From positions 2,323,501 to 2,387,500 of the forward strand of contig CP126201.1 in NCBI GenBank assembly GCA_030272155.1: a stretch of 64,000 nucleotides of DNA, in the 5' to 3' direction. This DNA comes from Tetradesmus obliquus (Eukaryota; Chlorophyta; Chlorophyceae; Sphaeropleales; Scenedesmaceae). The notes beneath the pieces are model-generated. The model was not told where the DNA came from, searched no databases, and worked only from the letters and a program-made list of their open reading frames with translations. Shown one piece after another: positions 31,084-47,601 of the stretch (position 1 is the stretch's first letter; each line of letters begins with the position of its first letter). The translations under genes were made by a program, and so were the position numbers.

Positions 31084-31807
31084 TCTGAGCTATTATAGCA
31101 ACCTTAGAGTGGTGGTGGCCATCTTGCAGTCCATGACAACATGAAACTGCCGAGGAGCCATGTGTTCCAAGCACGCATATGCAAGACTGTAATCAAGGGC
31201 ACGTATGTATCAGTATGCTCAAACATAATTGACTGAGCCTGCACAACCCTTGACAGAGTCACTACAATGTCACTGCCGTGCATCGAGCAGGCCTACAAGC
31301 CCACAAGACACATAAAAGTAAATTTTAAACAAATTTAATACTTTCTGAAGAAGCTGCTTGCTGCAGACGTACTTTGGGCGTGGTGACAAAATTACGTGAA
31401 TATGCAAGTGCATCGGCATGCGGCATATCGGACTAGAGGTTGTCGAAGGACCAGTCACAGACGCCTATATAAGAGATCCAGTCTACCCCAACCAGCAACA
31501 GGGCATCCTGCTCCTCTTCCTTTGTCTCTTGTACTGTTCGTCAGTCACAACCGCGCACTGAACTCTCACGCGAGCCACGTGAACCCACCTCTTCAGCTTG
31601 ATACCTCGATCAAACAGTGAGTTCCTCCAGCTCGCTCTATCTCTGCATCGCTAGGGCAGCAGCAGCCTGCGTCCAACCAGACCTGCTGCTGTAGTACATC
31701 ACGTGGGCCTTGTGCCTACACATTGCGAACTGTCTGCTCCGCGGCTTTGATCGTTTTCGATCAACCCCTTACTAACGCAGCGTCGTTTTCTGCTTCATGC
31801 AGTCGCC
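31084..31807. promoter_or_regulatory. Divergent promoter, unit 3 (functional agmatine deiminase)
   Basis: TATA box TATATAAG at 31466-31473, followed by a 5'-UTR intron ending at CATGCAG| just before the start codon. On the minus side it serves the unit 3 truncated IQ copy. Confidence 0.8.
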
Positions 31808-36438
<4,631 letters not shown>

Positions 36439-37433
36439 GCGCTGCAGTGTGTGCTGCAGCAGCCTGCTGGGTCAATGATCAGTGCAGAAACATAATTAGC
36501 AGCCGGTGCAGCATGCAGAATCGCCGGCTGATTGGGTATCAGGCATTTGTTCAATTCACTTGGAGAGTGCATATTGTACTTGTCCCTGCTGGTGACTCGC
36601 CAGCGGTGACTCACCAGTGATGTGACATCACGGTGATGTGCCACAGTCATGCAGCTTGCTGTGGACTCCTGCAACAACTTGTGTCATGGAACAGCCTGTT
36701 CCAACTGAGTTGCAAGGTTTGCTGCGGCTATGCCTGCCTGCAGTAAGTGCAGTTGCTGGTGGCAGGCCAAGCTGCTTTGGGTGTGTGAATCCCGCCTTGA
36801 CAAACCAACCACCTGTGGCCTTGTACTGCAGCACTCACACTTGATGCTCGGTTACCCTGTCCCTCTGAGCCGAGAGTGCGCAGAGAGACTTTGGCAGCAA
36901 GGAGATGGTGATGCTAAACTGCTGATTCGGATATCTGTTGTGGGTGAAGCTTTGTTTGAAGGTTGTTGATGGTCAAAGTGAGGGCAGGGTTCGCGTATGC
37001 ACATCAATCTGTTGTGCTGCATGTGAAGCGCAGTTGGGCAGTAGGCGCAACGCAGTCGTTGCACTGTGAAGCAACGCATGTAACCTCTCCCTCTTCATCT
37101 ACTTTGGTTGTTCCCAGCCATGCAGCTGAGTCATGAGGACTTTTGAAAACCTGCTTATAAGCAAGACCACATGCGCAAGAAAGTTTGTCCCTAGTGAGGG
37201 AGCTGTGATCAGTTTGACACTTTTCAAATGCACAACAAGCCCCTTGGCGCTCCCTCTTCCGCACCAGCTGGATGTGTCAGAAGCTTCGCACCACAATGAA
37301 GCCGCTTATTGTTGTAGGGTTTGTATTATATTTCCTTCGTGACCGAGGCGCTATCGCATAACCATCGGCAATTCAGAGCGTAATCCACGGCAGTAGCAGC
37401 AGCAGCACCAGCACAATCAGTACCTCCAAACAC
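36439..37433. other. Intergenic region between deiminase and WD40-like gene
   Basis: Holds the deiminase 3' UTR and the upstream region of the next plus-strand gene. A TGTAA occurs near 37079. No further coding exon was recognised. Confidence 0.5.
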
Positions 37434-40400
37434 ATGAATATAGAGCAGGATCGCCTAGAATTCCGCATAGTTAACCAAATTCAAGATATCGGCCTTTCAG
37501 AGTTCAGGCGGCAGGCACTCAAAGGCCTCAAGCTGAAGACAGTAATCAAGGTACAGCAGCACAGTACACAGCATCAGCCAGGCCATTTTTTTGCAACAGC
37601 GCACACATAAGATGCTGCAACAGCATAGCAGGTAGCTGAGTCATATTGCATTTCTCCTAATCAGTCGCATAAGGGTGCACACTCACTGCTGTGGTGCCTG
37701 GCTGTGCTTGCAGGAGAGCCACTGCTCAGCTGTACAGGCGCTGGCTTTCAACTTGTGTGATGCAGGCTGCCGCAACTTGTTTGCCACAGTCGGCAAGGAT
37801 CAGGTAACGACAGTAGATGCTATTATTGAGTGCGGATGGGTGTTTGTCTATTACAAGGATGCAAGCTGCAGTGCATGCCTGCATACTGTCATGTTTGCAC
37901 CCTGCAAACACCCAAGCAGCATGCGCTTTGCAAGCAACCCCTCTGCAGTGTTTATCAGCTTTCCTGCAGGAGCATATGCTGTCAGTCTCCCTTTCACTGC
38001 ACCACCTATGCATAGGTGCTGTACAGGCATGCCTGCAGGAGCAATCGCTGACATGCCGCACTGCTGTTTCGTACTGCGCTTCATGCAGGCAACAATCTAT
38101 GATGACCAGCACATGTCAGATCACATTGCTGTGGTGGCAAGCCTGTCTCTGTCGGAGAGCATAGAGCAGGCACAGGTGTGTGCGCTTTGCTGCGTTGCTG
38201 TCAGATGGCCTCACTTGGCCTGCAGTAGATGCAGCACAGCTGTGCAGCGATCACTGTTTCAAGCGCAGCAGTGCCACCAACTGTGCCTTACGCTGTCCAT
38301 TGATCAATCGTGCTTGGCATGGGAAAGGACATGCGTGCAGAATAGATGGAGCAGACATGTGCCGTGCTACGCGCTGTGCACGTCTTGCAGGATGCTTTTC
38401 AAGTCTGCTGTTGGGTCAACTGCAGCGGCCTGAGCAGGCACCCCTACGGAGATGCAATGCTGGTGAGGTCAGCTGGCACACAACTGAATATCATGAATGG
38501 CGAGTCAAAAGGATAACTCAAGTAGTGGGGCACATTCTCTTGTATGTGCTGTTGTCTGCTTGTGTGGCTGCCCAAAGTGAGCATGTCATTGCATGGCTCT
38601 GTACATACATACACATGCCAGGAGTGTAGCTGCTGGACGCTGTGAGTCAGATGCTGCCCTAGCACACGCGTTTTGCGAGTATAACCATGCCTTTCATGAA
38701 TACAAAATGCTAGATAAAATGTGCTGAGCAGTGCTCCACTTTGCTTGCTGTAGGCCGTGGCGGGCTCAGACCCCCACATACACATCATCAGCGTAGCAGA
38801 AGCAGCAGTAGTGGCGCAGCTGCCCCTGCCTCCAGGCACCTCTGCAGTGGAGCTCTCTGCAGCAGCAGAGCAGCCAGGGCTGCTGCTGGTGCTGTGTAAG
38901 GATGGCACGCTGCAGCTGTGGCAGGTGGCCAGCGGGCTGTGCTGCTGCAGCATCCAGACAGACGCTTTCGCAGCGGTAAGAGGGAGATGCAGCTATAGCA
39001 CGCTAGCAGTGGGTGCACAGCTGCATGCGCTGGGTGTGTACTGCACGAATTGCCAATGTGGCTACAGGAATGTATCATATATATCTGCTGGATGCATGCT
39101 GCAGCTTGCACTCGTCTGCAGGTATCAGCCAATAAAGTGTGTATGTCTCGGCCCTGCAGTGCAGCAGTGTTGGATTAGGTAGCGTTATGCACGAGTACGC
39201 ATGCTAGGAATCTCGATGTGCCGATGCTACTAAAATGCAGAGCTCGCCCCAATGGCAGGGCCAGTGTATATATGCATGCAATGATAAAATTTCCTCTGTG
39301 CCATCAGGCATACAGTCAATGCTGGTCAAACGCTTGCTGTTCTGTGCTGTGGTGTGCAGCGCGGTGCTGCGCAGCGCTATGCTGTGCTGTGGTGCGCAGC
39401 GCTGTGGTGCGCAGCGCTGCGCTGCGCTGTGCTGTGCTGTGACGTGACGTGCCGTGCTGTGGCGTGCTGTGCTGTGCTGCGCTGCGCCAGGTGCTGCACC
39501 CCCAGGGCCATTACGCAGTCACATCCAGCAGGACTGGCAAGCTCAGCACCTGGGACATGCAGCCAGTGCTGCACGCAGCCGCTCAAGTGGCAGCAGCAGC
39601 AGCAGCAGCAGGAGCAGCAGGGTCGAACCCCAGCAGCCGGGGTGCTGAAGAGTGGGCAGAAGCAGCAGCGGCGCTGGCAGCGGCAGCAGCTGCTGTGTTG
39701 AAATCGCCACTGCAACTTGAGCAGTGTGGCCTGGAGGGCAGTGCAGTGGACTGCATGCGCTTCCTGACAGGTGGGCCTGTGGCACGATCTTTACATGCAA
39801 CTTTCAAGCATGCTTTACACACATGACGTGGACTACATGCGCTTCCTGTCAGGTGTGTAGGTCTGGCATGAAACTCCTTTTGACACTGCTCAAGGTGCAC
39901 AGCAATAACACACTGCCTGTGTTATGATGGCAACAGCAGTGCAGTCACTGCCAGTGGACTGCATGCGCTTCCTGTCAGGTGCGTGGATGTGGCATGAAGC
40001 GCCATAAAGTACACAGCCAATTGACGAGTGCACAACAACAACACATTAACACAATAACACGAGAAAACAAGCACATGCAGGACAAGGAGGGTGAAGTATC
40101 ATGATGATCAGCGGCGAACAAATGTGCAAGTAGCAGGTGCCTGCTGGCCGGCTGGTCTGGACCTCGCAAGCCAGAGCTGCGCAGCTTGCATGCAGTGCTT
40201 GCTGCCATGCCTTAAGTGCTCATGCAGCCACTCCCGCAGTTGCCGCTGCCGCCACTGCTGCTGCTGCCACCACTGCTGCTGCTGCTGCCACTGCTGCTGC
40301 TGCTGCAGGCGATACGCTAGCCGCCAAAACAGCAGACGGCCGCATGGCCGTGTTGCAGCTGTCCTCAGGCAAGCGCCTCAGCAGCTGGCGAATACCTGGC

Positions 40401-40898
40401 TGCTCTCACAGCACAGCTAGCTACAGCAGCCGCTGCTGCTTCGGGCACACGCGGGATGGCCAGTACATCTGTGTAGGTAAGGATGCAGCTGGAGCTCAGG
40501 GAAGCGACACGCAATGTAGGGTGCGTGGTTGAGTCTGGGTTTGCCAGCTGCTGCCAGTTTTGAGTTTATGTTGGTTACTTGATAGGTGTGTTGGAGGCAA
40601 GGTGGAGGACTCTACGTGCGTTTCACGTACGCCACCTGACACGTCACTGCTGCTGCTGCTGCTGCTGCTGGTGGTGCCTCTGCTGTTGGCAGGCAACCAC
40701 AACGCAGCCGCGTACGTGTTCGACACGCTCACAGGCAGCCAGCTGGCGAGGGTTGAGGCAATCAAGGTGCAGGGGTCAGTAAGGGCAGCAGGACTATCAG
40801 AGGACTGCAGGCACCTGGTGATGGTGGCTGGTTGCGGTTATGTGTTCAGGTTTGAACACACGCCGGCAGCAGCAGCAGCAGAGGAGGAACAGCTTTGA
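37434..40898 (+). CDS. WD40-repeat-like protein
   Basis: Predicted exons: 37434-37550, 37714-37803, 38089-38175, 38754-38975, 39491-39770, 40309-40476, 40693-40898; 389 residues, all joins in frame. WD40-type strands are visible: AVQALAFNLCDAGCRNLFAT with VGKDQATIYDDQ, GLLLVLCKDGTLQLWQV, HPQGHYAVTSSRTGKLSTWD, DTLAAKTADGRMAVLQLSSG and GQYICVGNHNAAAYVFDTLTG. The first blade (NLFATVGKDQ...IYD) recalls ESC/EED- and LRWD1-like proteins, but I cannot place the gene in a named subfamily. A poly-Ala/Ser insertion interrupts exon 5. The C-terminus is Glu-rich after an Ala run. Copies of exon 5's end lie in intron 5, and partial copies of the terminal exon follow the stop codon. Confidence 0.8.
39340..39488 (+). 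repeat. GTGCT/GTGCGC-rich tract at the 3' splice site of WD40 exon 5
   Basis: About 150 nt of imperfect GTGCT, GTGCGC and GTGACGT units run up to the acceptor GCTGCGCCAG|GTGCTGCAC. The exon itself begins with the same GTGCTGC, so this may be slippage amplification across the junction. Confidence 0.8.
39827..39978 (+). repeat. Two short copies of the 3' end of WD40 exon 5
   Basis: Segments 39827-39852 and 39952-39978 repeat GTGGACTGCATGCGCTTCCT with CAG|GT donors (authentic end 39770). Confidence 0.85.
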
Positions 40899-40980
40899 CT
40901 GGCAGCTGCCAGTGGCACTCTTTGCCAGCGTTGCCACTGGTGACAGCAGGTGCTGCTATGGCTTGGTTTCCAACTGTGAT

Positions 40981-41352
40981 TGAGACAATCGAGGTGCAGG
41001 GCTCTGTGAGGGCAGCAGGGCTCTCGGAAGATTTCAGGCACCTGGTGATCATGGCTGGCAGTGGTTTTGTGTTCAGATTCAAGCACACACCGGCAGCAGC
41101 AGCAGCAGATCGTGAAGAGGAGCAGCTGTGACTGGCAGCGCCGGTGCAAGTGACATCATCCTTTGAAGACACTCCTGCATATGTTGCTATGGATATATGG
41201 TGGCAAGATCATGATCAATGGTGGTGAGGGCAGCCGCGCTGTCGGAGGACTGCAGGCACCCGCTGTTGGTGGCTGGCAGTGGTTGTGTCTTCGGGTTTCA
41301 AGCACACGCCAGCGACAGCAGCAGCAGATGTGAAGAGGAGCAACTTCGAGTG
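40981..41352 (+). repeat. Two partial copies of the WD40 terminal exon downstream of the gene
   Basis: Segments 40981-41131 and 41224-41352 repeat the second half of the last exon (VQGSVRAAGLSEDCRHLVMVAG onwards, with the HTPAAAAA tail). The first retains an open frame and its own stop; the second is frame-disrupted. Confidence 0.9.
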
Positions 41353-42829
41353 GAAGCTGTTTACGGGGGTATCCCGTAGCGTGGTCAAACTGAGGTTGGG
41401 GCTAGTGACAACACAATTCTTAGACATCTGAATGATGGCTTGACCTGGCCCGCATTGTGCATGCATCTGCATGCGGCATGCGCATGTGACACGATTCTTT
41501 CGTTTGTGCAAAGAGTTACATGCTACACAGACTTGGCTACAGCCAGCTGGCTCTGTAGCTACTGAGCACCAACTGTGCACCACCAGCGAGTGCTAGCGAT
41601 CAGAGAAGGTACAGATCACTAGTTGACATCGTGTCCTGAGCCCAACCCTAAAACCAGGCCCAGCCTTGCTCCTGATATCATATCGATAAGATGCAAAGGC
41701 CAATGTGAAAGTGCTGTACAATGCAGCAGATCCTGCAACACAAGTCGCCGCTCAATCTGAGGCAGCACAAAACTGATTTCTCGACTCGCTTGCTATGCCA
41801 TGCAGCAGCCCGCACGCGCGATGGCTCTCTTCAGCGCTTGCTGACATGACGCGGCAGGCAGGCAGCTAAACACACGCTGCAAAACCTCTGCGCAGCCTGC
41901 TGTGGCAAAGACAAGACTGCTGCGCAAGGTCTGCTGGCAGTGCATGCACCAGCTGAACATGCAAAGAGGACGCATGACAAACACACTTGAACAGCACGCT
42001 GCCTTCACTAAGCAAGATATTTCAGCAGAGGCTCTCAGCTGCAGCTGAAAGCAGGCGCAACTCCTCACACCACAATGCACCCAGACATGCCATGGCACAC
42101 TGTAGCTTCAACCATCATGTACACGAGTACACTCAAGCCAGCAACGCGCCTCACCTCTGCCACCTAGCACACACAGCAGCAGAGTACACAAGCGATCCAG
42201 AAAGGCCGCTGTGGTGCAGTCGAGTGCAGTGCAGGCTTTGCGGCGCACCCCACAACCTTCAAGCACCTGGGGTGCATCCGTGCTCCGCTCCAGTCATGGC
42301 TGAGAGCAATGCAACACTGCGCATAATCACCGCCAACAGCGGAGCTGCACCTACGAAGCACTCTAACCGATGCGCTTCAGGTGGCTGCAGCACCACGACC
42401 TGCCCTGAAACTTGGACACTCAGCACTCTCTCAGACAATGGCACGAAGACACAGAGCTACACACGGCAGCACACTCAGGAAACAGGCACATGCACACCTG
42501 GAAAAAAACACCAGCAGCAGCATCAGCACTACACATGCTGCGAGAGCCACTGTGTGCCTGCATTTGTATGAACTGCCAGGCACATGGCTGTCTTGTGCTG
42601 CAGTGCCTGGACAGCTGGCGAGAACTCTTCACTGGTCTCTCTCCTCACTGTGCACCTCCCAGCACGCAACCACTCTTCACGGTGTGAAGTATGCACACCA
42701 GGCCGAGTTCAGCTTGGTGAGTCAGCTGCACATCTATCAGCTTAAGGGGTGTGACAGCGCCAGATGCCAGACAACAACCAGCCAGCAGGTCCAAAGAAAA
42801 AGAATCAGGCCCACCAGATAGCTGCCAGT

Positions 42830-42906
42830 GGATGCCTGCCGCGGGATTTGAACTCAGCACTCTGCACAGCCTTGTCAGAGCATCAGACCACTTTATCTAT
42901 GCCTGC
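42830..42906 (-). other. tRNA-like sequence, possible SINE head
   Basis: On the minus strand an A-box-like GATAAAGTGGTCTGATGC is followed about 28 nt later by a B-box-like GAGTTCAAATCCCGC, the spacing of an RNA polymerase III internal promoter. The T-stem and acceptor stem do not pair well, so this is not a functional tRNA by eye. A tRNA-derived SINE or a decayed tRNA gene is plausible. Confidence 0.4.
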
Positions 42907-42978
42907 AGACATCTGCATGCGCAGCCTCTGCAGCTCTCTTGGCAATCCACACAGAGTTGTGCAACTGTACGCTGGGCT

Positions 42979-43021
42979 GGCATTGCATTGCATTGCATAG
43001 CATAGCATACATAGCACAGCA
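42979..43021 (+). repeat. CATTG/CATAG pentanucleotide repeat
   Basis: Three CATTG units followed by CATAG variants. It lies on the 5' side (minus-strand sense) of the tRNA-like element. Confidence 0.85.
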
Positions 43022-43564
43022 TATAGACAATGCCGCCTGGAAGCCATACAGCCGACTGACGGCTGATGGCGTGTGATGCAAGTTGATTCCCTGCACGAGA
43101 TTCCCTGCACGAGATTCCCAGGCTGCGTGCGTAAGATAATGCACATGCAATTGCGTTGCAACCCCAGTGCCTCCAGCAAGACACAAACACGCACTCAACG
43201 AAGCTCTGCTGGTTGAGATACACTCACAAAGGCGCTCGTACTTCTTTGAGCTGTACACATGCTGTGCCGCCCTCCCAAAATCCTAATACCCAGCACTCCT
43301 GCATGCACACAACTACTGATTGAACACCTCTTGAACCAGGACGCCAGCATGCGCCGACAGACCAGCACCGCTGATGCAAGCGCAGCCGCCATACAGCAGC
43401 GCAAAACTGCAGCAGCAACAGCAACAGCTGCTGCCACAATCTGACAGCAGCAGCAGCATCACATAACATACAACGCACATACACTCCGCAAGGGGTCACA
43501 GCTGCCAGCTGACACTGCAGCAGCAGCACTGTAGCCGGCCTTCAGCGGACCTTGACAGCAGCCG

Positions 43565-45618
43565 TTACTGCTGTACAGCAATGGCAGGTGCAGCAGTGGC
43601 ACCGCACATGGCAGCAGCAGCAGCATCAGCACTAGCCACAGGTGCCTGCCTGGCCACACCCTCTTGACCAGCCGCCGCTGCAGCCTGCTGCTGCTGCTGC
43701 ACGTGCAGCTGCTGATCTCTCATCTTGCCATCCTTCTGAGGCACGTCGTGCTGCTGCTGCTGCGGCGCATCAAGGCAGCCCTGACTCCCCTCTTGCTGCT
43801 GCTGCTGCTGCTGCTGTGCTGCAGCAGCTGCTGCGGCTGCCGCAGCCTCACCCTCCTGCCTGCTCAATGCAGCGAGGCCTGCGGCTGCCTCCTGCATTGT
43901 TGAATCGCTGCTGCCGTTACTGCCAGCTGCACCAGGAGACCGCTGCTGCACAGCACCTTGTGCAGCAACAGCAGGCGATGCCGGCTGCTGCTGCTGCCCA
44001 GCAGCAGGATCTTGACCGGCTGCCGCTACAGCCACACCCTGCTGCTGCTGCAGTGCTGCTGTCCCTGCCATGCCCGTTGGGTCGAGCGTGGCAGCAGCAG
44101 CAGCGCACATGTTGCCGTCAGCAGCAGCCGTCCCGTTTGGGACCATTCCAGCTGGCAGGTCATTCCTGCTGCCCTGTGTGTTGACTGTCAAACCAGCATG
44201 CTGCTGTGCCATCTGTGCATAGCCGTTTGGGCCCATCATACCAGCCTGCTGATGCTGCTGCTGCATTGCGTGCTGCTGCATTGCTGGCAGCCCCATGCCC
44301 TGCTGCATCATCTGCTGCTGCTGCTGCTGCTGCTGCGCTGCTGCTGCCATTGCCATCTCCTGCTGCTGCCCGTAGTACTGCTGCTGCTGCTGGTCGTACT
44401 GCTGCTGCCCGTTTGGCAGCATCATCGGAAGCATATTAGGCACGCCGCACTGCACCATCTGCTGCTGCTGAGCATACATCTCTGCACTCAGCATGCCTCC
44501 AGATGCTGCTGCTGACATGCCCTGGCCAGAGGGGCTGCTATCAGGGCACAGCATGCCGCTGCTGCTGCCAGCATGAGTCAGCGAGGGCAGGCCTGCAAAC
44601 TGCATGCCTGCAGCGGCGGCTGCAGCAGCCTGGGCATATGCCTCATCAGCTACATTCTGAAGCCGGCGGCTGTAGACAGGTGCTGACCACATGTGCACCG
44701 GCACTTGGGGCGCCTCTGCGCTGCCGATCCACTCCACATCCACCTCCAGCCTGCAGAAATTAACATGAAAGTAACAGAAAATAACAGGAAGGTGTTAATG
44801 ACATAATAACAGAAGGTACAAACAGCAGTCAGCAGGGTCGGATGCCAACAGGCGCTGGAGAATGCTTTGAGAGATGCAATGACACGTACCAGCACACACA
44901 AGTGCTCTGCAAGGATACTGCAATCGCGCAAGCAAACTGTTCAAGGATACTTCGCTGCTGACGATGCACGCTGCAGTAGCGCCAGGGAACTGCACGACTG
45001 TGACCAACAATGCACCAGCACTTGCTGCTACACCTTGTTTAAACTGACAGCCAAGAGCACTGCCACTGCCCTGCTGCTGCTGCTGCTCCATCCACTCACG
45101 TCTTGGGCAGGATAACTGTGCCGTGCTTCTGCATGGTCCTGTGCAGCCTGCTGACCAGGTCCCGCATGCCGCTCTCAGTCACCAGTCGCACCTGGCAGCC
45201 GCAGCAGCAGCAGCAGGCATAATTCAGTACAGCAGCCACCTTCAAGCCCCAAGTTGCATGCCTGTTGCAGCTGACAATGCGCCGTTGCAACATGCAGCTG
45301 CACACAGCCATGCACAACGAGTCTGAAACTGCCACTAACACGGCAATAGCAGCAGCAGCAACAGCAAGAGCCCACCTTGTTGCTGCCCCCAGCGCGCCGT
45401 TGCAACATGCAGCAGCCCAGGTACAGAGGACAAACCTTTTAAATCCGAAGCCGCCCACACAGCAGGCAGCAGCAGGCGGCTCACCTTGTTGCTGCCCAGC
45501 CCCCAGCGCGCCAGGTGCGGGCACTGCTGCAGCATGTACGCCTTCATGGCCTTCACCTCCTCGATGTACTGCTCACTGGACACCGCCTTGGTGGTCAGGC
45601 AGTTCTCCACCTGCACAT

Positions 45619-45663
<45 letters not shown>

Positions 45664-46944
45664 TTGATTAGTAAGGCAGACGGGTCAGAGAACAGATGCA
45701 CATGTATTGCACTGGACACGGCCTTGGTGGTGAGGCAGTTCTCCACCTGCACATAGTGGTGAACAGAGGCGAGGCACCAAGGATTGTGTTATGAGGTGTT
45801 GAGGATGGCAGTGGTGTGATGTGACCAGCAGTGCAGGGCGGTTGAGGGAAGAGAGGGCAGCAGCTGTTGCAGCAGCAATGTAAAGTTATGCCAGGCGTGA
45901 CACCAAACACAGGTACTGCACAGACCCGGACCTGCTGCAAATGCTGAGCTGCATACACAACATGAAAGGGAAACCAGCACCGCATGCAAAAAAGCAGCAC
46001 TGAGTAGCAGCACCCAGTCATTCTCACTGTCACATAGGTATCAAACAAGCAGCAGCACTCACCATCTTGAGCAGCTCCTGGGGGATGGCATCCCTGTGCT
46101 GCCAGCTGCGCACGCCGTAGATTGGAATGGCATCATTCGGCAGGAACAGGTACTTCTCAAACACGCCGCAGCGCGCCAGCTCAACGCGGTACACCATCAC
46201 ATCATCGCCGTGCAGCACCGACTTGCCGCGCACTTTGGTCAGCCGCAGGCTGAAGTCAGATCCTGCGCTGATCATAGGGATGGGGCCACATGGCAGCATC
46301 TGCGGAAGCCCTGGCATCATGTGACCCATGTGACCTGGCATGACGCCAGCCATGTGGGCGGCAGCAGCAGCAGCAGCGGCCGCCGCGCCCTGCATTGCCA
46401 GGGCCTGCTGCTGCTGCTGCTGCTGCTGGGTGAGGTAGCCGAGGGCAGCAGCGGAGTTGGCGGCAGCCTGCTGTTGCTGCAGGGGCTGCTGCTGCTGCTG
46501 GGCAGGCTGCTGCTGAGGCTGCTGCGGGACCTGCTGCTGCTGCTGTGGCGGCTCCGAGCGCTGCCGCTTGCGGCTGCCTTCAACAGCTGAAAGGTCGGTT
46601 GCAGATGAGCGGCGGCGGTAGCCGCTGCTGCCGTTGCCATTGCTGCCTGTGCCATTGGCAGCTGCTGCAGCAGCATCACTGCCGTCAGTGGCGGCTGCAG
46701 CGACTGCAGCAGCCTGCGCTGCAGCAGCTGCTGCTGCAGCCGAGAGTATGTCACTGACTGGCGCTTCTTGCTGCTGCTGCTGAGGTGGCTGCAGCTGCTG
46801 CTGAGCCTGCTGCGGCGGTGCCTGCTGCTGCTGCTGAGGGGCCTGCTGCTGTTGGGCATGCTGCTGCTGCTGAGCCTGCTGTTGCTGAGCAGCCTGCTGT
46901 TGCTGAGCAGCCTGCTGTTGCTGAGCAGCTTGCTGCTGCTGGGC

Positions 46945-46980
<36 letters not shown>

Positions 46981-47601
46981 AGCAGCATGCTGCTGGGCTT
47001 GTTGTTGCTGCTGTGCCTGCTGCTGCTGCTGCTGCTGCTGTGCGGCGGGTGGCGCATTGCCTGCAGCAGCAGCAGCAGGGTAGCCGCCACCATTGCCGCT
47101 GCCATGCTGCTGCTGCTGCTGTGCAGCAGCGCCGGAGCCGCCGCCGCCGTTCAGCAGCGCAGGGTGCTGCTGCATCATGGCTGTTGGTGTTGGTGTGGAA
47201 GTCAGGACTGGCCCTCCCCCTGCTGCTGTGGCAGTGCTGCCACTGAGACCCATTTGCGAAGCCTCAGCAGCAGTCAGGTGGTGCGGCATGTCTGCAGAGG
47301 GCACTCCTGCAAACAGCATGTTCTCAGTCGTGCGTGCTGCATTGCTGACGATGTTGAGAAAGCCGCTTAGCACTTGCAGCTGCTGGTGCATCTGCTTGTT
47401 TTCATTCTCCAGGTGGGCCTTGTAGCTCTCCAGGTGCTGCAGGCGCTCTAAAAGAGCGTGCATAGCAGGGTCATTGCTGGCAGCGAGCTGGCCTGTCTGC
47501 AGGGGCGGCAGCTGCACTGCTAGCTGCTGCATGGAAGGGCCCGATGAATTGAGCTCGTGTTGCTGCACGGGCATCTGCTGAAGCCCTCCAAGGCCATCCA
47601 T
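43565..47601 (-). CDS. Gln-rich coiled-coil protein of unknown function
   Basis: Predicted exons: 47601-46063, 45610-45485, 45191-45100, 44750-43565; 980 residues, all joins in frame. Residues about 45-90 (MHALLERLQHLESYKAHLEN and following) form a heptad-like coiled coil. Long Gln/Ala/Ser runs follow. A central block spanning the end of exon 1, exons 2-3 and the start of exon 4 is ordinary, folded-looking sequence (FSLRLTKVRGKSVLHGDD, YRVELARCGVFEKYLFLP, SWQHRDAIPQELLKM, CPHLARWGLGSNKVRLVT, LEVDVEWIGS). The C-terminus is again Gln/Ala/Met-rich. Gln-rich flanks around a compact core resemble transcriptional coregulators, but I recognise no DNA-binding or catalytic motif and give no function. 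The start is the first ATG of the open frame. Confidence 0.68.
45621..45662 (-). repeat. CAG tract (CTG in sense) upstream of the 3' splice site of exon 2
   Basis: About 14 triplets; in the sense of the Gln-rich gene it reads (CTG)14 then CTATGTGCAG|GTGGAG. Confidence 0.9.
45710..45755 (-). repeat. Copy of the 5' end of exon 2 of the Gln-rich gene
   Basis: Repeats the exon head with its CTATGTGCAG acceptor, upstream in the transcript sense (authentic 45574-45610). Exon 2's 3' end is also echoed at about 45374-45412, downstream. Confidence 0.85.

Larger units (their letters stand above)
41353..43564. other. Intergenic region with tRNA-like and simple repeats, no gene recognised
   Basis: About 2.2 kb between convergent genes. 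One long plus-strand open stretch (41987-42571) is rich in Cys, His, Thr and Gln without domain features and without an ATG near its start. A 14-nt repeat (GATTCCCTGCACGA) occurs about 2.5 times at 43085-43118. Confidence 0.5.

Noticed and set aside
41987-42571. 194-residue Cys/His/Thr-rich open frame
   Set aside because: No ATG near its start, no domain and no splice partner; composition looks like random CA-rich DNA.
42830-42906. Functional tRNA gene on the minus strand
   Set aside because: A and B boxes are present but the T-stem and acceptor stem mispair, so it is reported only as tRNA-like.
46317-47370. Ser-, Leu- and Ala-rich open frames overlapping exon 1 of the Gln-rich gene on both strands
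   Set aside because: Same triplet-repeat shadow effect; no independent start, splice sites or motifs.
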